From Fidelibacterota bacterium (lineage in GTDB: Bacteria > Fidelibacterota > Fidelibacteria > Fidelibacterales > Fidelibacteraceae): a DNA stretch of 9,961 nucleotides. Shown here piece after piece: positions 6,271 to 9,961 of this stretch; position 1 is the stretch's first letter; every line of letters starts with the position of its first letter. The translations under genes and the position numbers were made by a program. The notes under the pieces are model-generated. The model did no database searches, was not told the DNA's origin, and was given only the letters and a program-made list of their open reading frames with translations. The stretch covers positions 1-9,961 of the forward strand of contig JAOZRH010000072.1 in assembly GCA_029931905.1 (NCBI GenBank). The letters run 5' to 3'.

Positions 6271-8049
6271 ATGATTAGAAATTTTATAAAATATATTACA
6301 ATATTGCTAATAATTCCGTTGGTTTTATTTGCTGAGCGTAGAATTGAAGTTTCGGTTGATAAAACGGTTACAAATTTACGAACTCCAATAAATGTTACAA
6401 TAGAATTTATTGATTTTAGTGATTTTCCAAATTATGATTATGATTTTGGAGATGATTTTCAAGTAATTGGTGGTCCTTCACAGTCATCTAATTTTAGTTG
6501 GGTAAATGGGAAAACAACTTCTCAAAAAAAACTGATATATCAAATTGCTGTGAAAAGAACTGGTAAATTAACTATTCCTTCATTTGTTATTGAATTCAAA
6601 GGTAAAAATTATAAAACAAATGCTGTTAATATTACAGTTGTGAATCAAAATAATACACAAAGAAATGTTCCCAATAGTAATAATATTCAAAATCAAAAAA
6701 GTCAAATTGGAGAACAATTGTTTGTTGAATCAATTTGTAAAAATTCATCTGTAATTTTAGGCGAATCTGTTGTTGTAACATATCGTTTATATACGAAAGT
6801 GGATATTATTGATTATAATATTCCTAAAATAGCTACAATTGATGGATTTATGATTGAAGAACAAAAAATTATTCAAAACCCAAAAGTTGTAATGCGAAAT
6901 ATTAATGGTGTAAAATATAAAACTGCAGATTTATTTAATTTAGTTTTGACACCAACGGAGATTGGAAAATTAAATATTCCACCACAAAATTTTAGAATTG
7001 AATTAAGTTCACAAAATCGTAGTAATGATCCATTTGATTCTTTTTTTTCTATGAGCAGAAATAAGGTAATTAATAGTATTGCACCAGCAAAAAATATTAA
7101 TGTGTTGAAATTACCAAACGATGCACCGGATACATTTACTGGAGCTGTTGGAAATTATAAATTATCTGCAAAATTTAGTAAATCTGAAGTAGAAGCTAAT
7201 CAAGCCATATCATTTTTAGTTAGTGTCGAAGGTGAAGGTAATTTAAAAAACTTTACATTTCCAACGCCAAAATTTCCTTCTAAATTTCAAGTATTTGAAC
7301 CAAAGATGAAAGAAGATATTAGAATTAGAAATAATAAGGTTGTTGGTAAAAAAACTTGGGAATATGTAATAATTCCTGAAGAAAAGGGTGATTATATAAT
7401 TCCGCCAATAAAATTTACATACTACAATTTAAAGAGTAAAAAATATATTACATTAAAAAAATCGAATTTAACTCTGAAAGTAAAAAGAAATGAGCATTTA
7501 GTTGAAGAGGGGCTTAATAATTTAACGAGAAAAGAAGTTGAGTTATTAAATCAAGATATTCGTTATTTATATTTAAATGAATCAAAGTTGAAATCATTAA
7601 ATTATTCAATTACAAGAGATTTGAAAAATTGGGCAATTTATTTTATTACTTTGATTGTAGTGATTATTTTCGGTGTTTATAAATTGTATTGGTATATTAT
7701 TTTAAAGAATCCTTTAGCTGTTCGTCGTAATAAGGCAATTGGTATAGCAAAAAAAGAATTAAGCCAATTATCATCTAATACAATCGAGGCCTTTCAAGAA
7801 TTATCAACGATATTAAATAATTATATTTCTGATAGATTAAATTTAAAAAGTGGAGAAATATTTCTAAGTGAAATAATCGAACAATACAAAAATAAAAAAG
7901 TAGAAGATAATATTTTAATAGAAATTGAAGCAGTTTGGAAATATATCGAAGAAATAAAATACGCTCCTAACTTGATAGATAATAACAATATAAATGATTT
8001 GAAAGAAAGAATATTAAATTTAATTGATAAATTAGAGAGAATAAAATAA
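6271..8049 (+). CDS. batD: BatD, large oxygen-tolerance family membrane protein
   Basis: BatD is the largest Bat component, anchored in the inner membrane with most of its mass in the periplasm. The 592-residue protein has a signal peptide (hydrophobic 8-20, probable cut after LFA at 21), an N-terminal beta-rich region starting IEVSVDKTVTNLRTPINVTI (25-44) as in other BatD proteins, and further beta-sandwich repeats up to about residue 405. A repeated layout supports this: GKLTIPS (99-104) and GKLNIPP (232-238) each close one unit, and GDYIIPP (373-379) closes a third. One membrane helix lies at about 453-476, followed by a charged helical cytoplasmic tail of about 115 residues. An Asn-rich spacer lies at 125-145. 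It starts 37 bases after batC; no Shine-Dalgarno is present and no other ATG lies in the gap. Its stop abuts batE directly. Confidence 0.92.
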   Translation: MIRNFIKYITILLIIPLVLFAERRIEVSVDKTVTNLRTPINVTIEFIDFSDFPNYDYDFGDDFQVIGGPSQSSNFSWVNGKTTSQKKLIYQIAVKRTGKLTIPSFVIEFKGKNYKTNAVNITVVNQNNTQRNVPNSNNIQNQKSQIGEQLFVESICKNSSVILGESVVVTYRLYTKVDIIDYNIPKIATIDGFMIEEQKIIQNPKVVMRNINGVKYKTADLFNLVLTPTEIGKLNIPPQNFRIELSSQNRSNDPFDSFFSMSRNKVINSIAPAKNINVLKLPNDAPDTFTGAVGNYKLSAKFSKSEVEANQAISFLVSVEGEGNLKNFTFPTPKFPSKFQVFEPKMKEDIRIRNNKVVGKKTWEYVIIPEEKGDYIIPPIKFTYYNLKSKKYITLKKSNLTLKVKRNEHLVEEGLNNLTRKEVELLNQDIRYLYLNESKLKSLNYSITRDLKNWAIYFITLIVVIIFGVYKLYWYIILKNPLAVRRNKAIGIAKKELSQLSSNTIEAFQELSTILNNYISDRLNLKSGEIFLSEIIEQYKNKKVEDNILIEIEAVWKYIEEIKYAPNLIDNNNINDLKERILNLIDKLERIK

Positions 8050-8862
8050 ATGAGTATGCAAATTGTAAAAAATAAAAATATTGTTAAATGTTTTATAAAA
8101 ATGTTTGTAATTATTCTTTTAATAAATTTGAATGGATATGCAAAAAATAACGATTTCGAAAGAGAAGCGATATTCAAAAATGCAGTTTCAGAGTATTCAA
8201 AGGATAATTATCAGAGAGCATTGGAAATATTTCAGGAACTAGAGCAGACGGATAAAGTAAGTTTTGAATTGTTTTATGGTATTGGCAACTGTTATTATAA
8301 ATTAAATGAAATTGGAGAGGCAATTCAATATTGGGAAAAAGCCAAAAAATTAAATTCATCTAATGAAGATGTGATTTTTAATTTAAAATTGGCTAATGTG
8401 AAATTGCAAGATAAGGTTATTTTGCCGAAACCATTTTTTTTGTTTAAATATTATAATTCAATTAGAGAAAATTTGAATATAAAATATTGGTTAAATTTTT
8501 CGGGAATATTGTTTTTTCTTATAATAATCACCATTCTAATATTTATGAATAAGAAAAGACCTAAAGGAAATATTGCAAAAATTATTACAATAGTAAGATA
8601 TATTTTAATTGTATTGTTTGTTTTTGTTTCTACGATGACATTTAATACTGTAAAATATCGCAACAACAATGAATTTGGAATTGTAATTGTGGAACAAATC
8701 GAAGTAAAAACAGAACCAAATATAAATGAATCGACGAGTTTTATTCTTCACGAAGGATCAAAGGTAAAAATATTATCAAAATTTAATAGAAATTGGTATA
8801 AAATATCTTATTTTGATGATAAAATTGGTTGGATAGAAGTGGATAAAATTGGTAAAATATAA
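8050..8862 (+). CDS. batE: BatE, TPR and SH3-like membrane protein
   Basis: BatE closes the Bat cluster. The 270-residue protein has a signal peptide (hydrophobic 17-28, likely cut after GYA at 31), two or more TPR units (about 37-65 and 72-102, with YGIGNCYYKLNEIGEAIQYW typical), two membrane helices (about 149-166 and 178-197) and an SH3-like C-terminal domain (about 208-266). The SH3b signs are VKTEPN near 219-224, LHEGSKVKIL at 233-242 and the Trp-rich end NWYKI...GWIEV, which suggests contact with peptidoglycan or a periplasmic peptide. The start directly follows the batD stop; a second ATG two codons on (8056) is an alternative, and only a poor GAGAG lies upstream, so translation is probably coupled. 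Signal peptide-TPR-two helices-SH3 is the usual BatE plan. Confidence 0.9.
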   Translation: MSMQIVKNKNIVKCFIKMFVIILLINLNGYAKNNDFEREAIFKNAVSEYSKDNYQRALEIFQELEQTDKVSFELFYGIGNCYYKLNEIGEAIQYWEKAKKLNSSNEDVIFNLKLANVKLQDKVILPKPFFLFKYYNSIRENLNIKYWLNFSGILFFLIIITILIFMNKKRPKGNIAKIITIVRYILIVLFVFVSTMTFNTVKYRNNNEFGIVIVEQIEVKTEPNINESTSFILHEGSKVKILSKFNRNWYKISYFDDKIGWIEVDKIGKI

Positions 8863-8869
8863 TTGATAT

Positions 8870-8874
8870 AAAGG
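8870..8874 (+). promoter_or_regulatory. Shine-Dalgarno-like site for the SPOR gene
   Basis: AAAGG ends 7 bases before the ATG at 8882, in the 19-base gap after batE. It is one of only two well-spaced ribosome-site matches in the run, and it indicates that this last gene can be initiated independently of batE. Confidence 0.5.
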
Positions 8875-8881
8875 TTAAATT

Positions 8882-9325
8882 ATGAAAAAATATATAGTAA
8901 TTCTTATCATTATGAATGTAAATTTGCTTTTTTCACAAGTAATTCAGGAAGAATTTATTAATCCAAAAGATATCAGAGAACAATCAAATGAATTAAATTA
9001 TATTGAATTAAACTCCAATGATGATTCTATTGCTGATTTTGTTTTCGATTCAACAAAAGTGGTAAAAACTGAAAAAGATGTGAAAATTAGTGGATATAGA
9101 GTTCAATTAATATCTACAAAAAGAATTCATAAAGCTGAAAAAGTAAGAGATAAAGCATATGATATCTTTGATTACGATATTTACACTGTTTTTGAAACGC
9201 CTTATTATAAAGTTAGAGTTGGAGATTTTGTAGATTTTAAAGAATGTCGACGAGTAGAAAAAATTGCTAAAAGAAACGGTTTCCAAAATGCTTGGACGGT
9301 AAGAAGTTTAGTTGATAAAAAATAG
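8882..9325 (+). CDS. Secreted SPOR-domain protein
   Basis: The SPOR domain binds glycan strands stripped of their stem peptides, so such proteins gather at septal peptidoglycan. This 147-residue protein has a short signal peptide (hydrophobic 5-17) with a likely cut between Ser18 and Gln19; there is no lipobox cysteine, so it is probably soluble in the periplasm. A linker with no clear fold, acidic overall (19-68), leads to the SPOR domain (about 69-145). Family marks are GYRVQLIS (71-78), a helix after it with KAEKVRDKA, YYKVRVGDF (108-116) and the final NAWTV (136-140). It follows batE by 19 bases and seems to be the last gene of the run. Placement with ftsK at the other end of the same run links the locus to division or cell-wall remodelling; that link is inference. 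It has no established gene name. Confidence 0.85.
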   Translation: MKKYIVILIIMNVNLLFSQVIQEEFINPKDIREQSNELNYIELNSNDDSIADFVFDSTKVVKTEKDVKISGYRVQLISTKRIHKAEKVRDKAYDIFDYDIYTVFETPYYKVRVGDFVDFKECRRVEKIAKRNGFQNAWTVRSLVDKK

Positions 9326-9350
9326 ATAATGCTGGTTAATATCAATAAAA

Positions 9351-9368
9351 TAAAATTTCTTAATTTTA
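9351..9368. terminator. Possible AT-only hairpin between convergent genes
   Basis: TAAAATT (9351-9357) and AATTTTA (9362-9368) form a 7 bp stem with a TCTT loop in the 40-base space between two converging genes, touching the stop of the minus-strand gene. The stem has no G-C pair, so it would be a weak structure, and in AT-rich DNA it may be chance. Position is the main argument for a bidirectional terminator. Confidence 0.25.
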
Positions 9369-9961
9369 ATTCTCCTCTTTTTTAAGTTTTAAAATTGCTC
9401 CTCTATAATCTTTAGTTCCTCCAATCATAATCATATTTCCGTATTTAAATGAATGAGGTCCTAAACCTATATTGGTATTTACAATTTCATAATTTTTTAT
9501 CCATTCAATCCCATTATATTGAATAACATGCCCAGCTCTGCCTATTAATGTAATATTATTATTAGCTTCTACAAAAATGTGTGCTATTGCTCTATCAGCA
9601 GTGTGCATGTCATAAGCTCGTGAAAATAGATACGATTCCTTTGTTTTGGGATTATATTTTCTGATACCAGATTTTGTTACTATCCAAACATAATCATCGA
9701 ATATATCAAAACAATAAATTCTACCCCAATCATTTTCATCATTATTGTCAGGATATATATGATCTGAGAGTTTTATAGTTTCCCATTTTCCATTCTCAAG
9801 TTGCAAGATTGTGCTGTGAAAACCATCTGGTTTCGATACATGCCCCATTGAAAACACATAATCATCACCTCCCTTTATTTGTATTAAATTCAAATCCGTT
9901 CCACTTTCCATCTTCTCAAAATTACTACCATCATAATGAACTATACTACCATTATCTCCAA
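9366..9961 (-). CDS. C-terminal part of a beta-propeller-like protein (5' end cut by window)
   Basis: The frame is open from the window edge to TAA at 9366-9368, giving 197 visible residues; the ATG at 9909-9911 is internal and should not be taken as the start. The codons before it read GDNGSIVHYDGSNFEK and run straight into MESGTDLNL, a familiar repeat in large secreted propeller proteins of FCB bacteria. A second copy, GRAGHVIQYNGIEW, appears about 140 residues later. Other propeller-like strands are YVWIVTKSGIRKYNPKT and the closing MIMIGGTKDYRGAILKL. The protein is therefore probably a repeat-rich sensor or secreted protein whose remaining blades lie right of the window. It ends in KKEEN with no C-terminal sorting domain, so anchoring must come from the missing N-terminus. 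It converges on the SPOR gene and is probably an independent transcription unit. Ligand and function are not visible. Confidence 0.7.
   Translation of the reverse strand, partial: GDNGSIVHYDGSNFEKMESGTDLNLIQIKGGDDYVFSMGHVSKPDGFHSTILQLENGKWETIKLSDHIYPDNNDENDWGRIYCFDIFDDYVWIVTKSGIRKYNPKTKESYLFSRAYDMHTADRAIAHIFVEANNNITLIGRAGHVIQYNGIEWIKNYEIVNTNIGLGPHSFKYGNMIMIGGTKDYRGAILKLKKEEN

Noticed and set aside
7821..8177. Minus-strand open frame across the batD-batE junction
   Set aside because: It runs opposite two well-supported genes; its hydrophobic Ile/Phe-rich product is what AT-rich antisense DNA gives.
9312..9345. TTGATA/TATCAA inverted repeat after the SPOR gene
   Set aside because: A 6 bp AT-rich stem with a 22-base loop is expected by chance in this composition and has no T-tract directly after it.

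Overview
The window is a strongly AT-rich bacterial sequence. One dense run of eight plus-strand genes fills 346-9325, with the 3' part of a minus-strand gene converging on it at the right edge. The gene set and style point to the Fibrobacteres-Chlorobi-Bacteroidetes (FCB) superphylum or a candidate phylum near it. The clues are a full batA-batB-batC-batD-batE order, a KANL3/Tex30-type hydrolase, a SPOR protein, a 'G-x-G-x-I-x-x-Y-x-G' propeller protein, and mostly Shine-Dalgarno-poor, A-rich leaders. I cannot name a genus. The standard code fits, since TGA ends batA.

Region by region: 1-101 is the end of something upstream that cannot be assigned, closed by a clear rho-independent terminator (102-129). 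A short intergenic repeat follows at 138-212: four heptad copies of (G/C)AATATC inside an imperfect inverted repeat, then a TCGGTG-type repeat. It resembles intergenic repeat debris seen in many FCB-group genomes (from memory). An AT-only leader with one weak promoter candidate precedes ftsK (346-2640), the DNA translocase of division and chromosome segregation. A small alpha/beta hydrolase of the KANL3/Tex30 family follows (2665-3348) with an intact Ser-Asp-His triad.

The Bat cluster spans 3432-8862. It holds two paralogous membrane-anchored von Willebrand A proteins (BatA, BatB), a TPR protein with a highly repetitive Asp/Glu/Gly-Gln tract (BatC), the large BatD, and BatE (TPR, two membrane helices, SH3-like end). 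A secreted SPOR-domain protein (8882-9325) ends the run. Gaps are 24, 83, -3 (overlap), 4, 37, 0 and 19 bases, with no internal terminator visible, so one long transcript is plausible, possibly with an extra promoter before batA.

Together the genes form an envelope set: FtsK and the SPOR protein relate to division and peptidoglycan, and the Bat proteins look like an inner-membrane/periplasmic complex built on VWA (MIDAS metal-binding) and TPR modules. The moxR and DUF58 genes that usually lead a bat operon are not in the window. I found no RNA genes, CRISPR arrays, transposase genes or defence systems. This is essentially a conserved housekeeping locus; the oddities are the upstream repeat, the batC minisatellite and the operon's composition.
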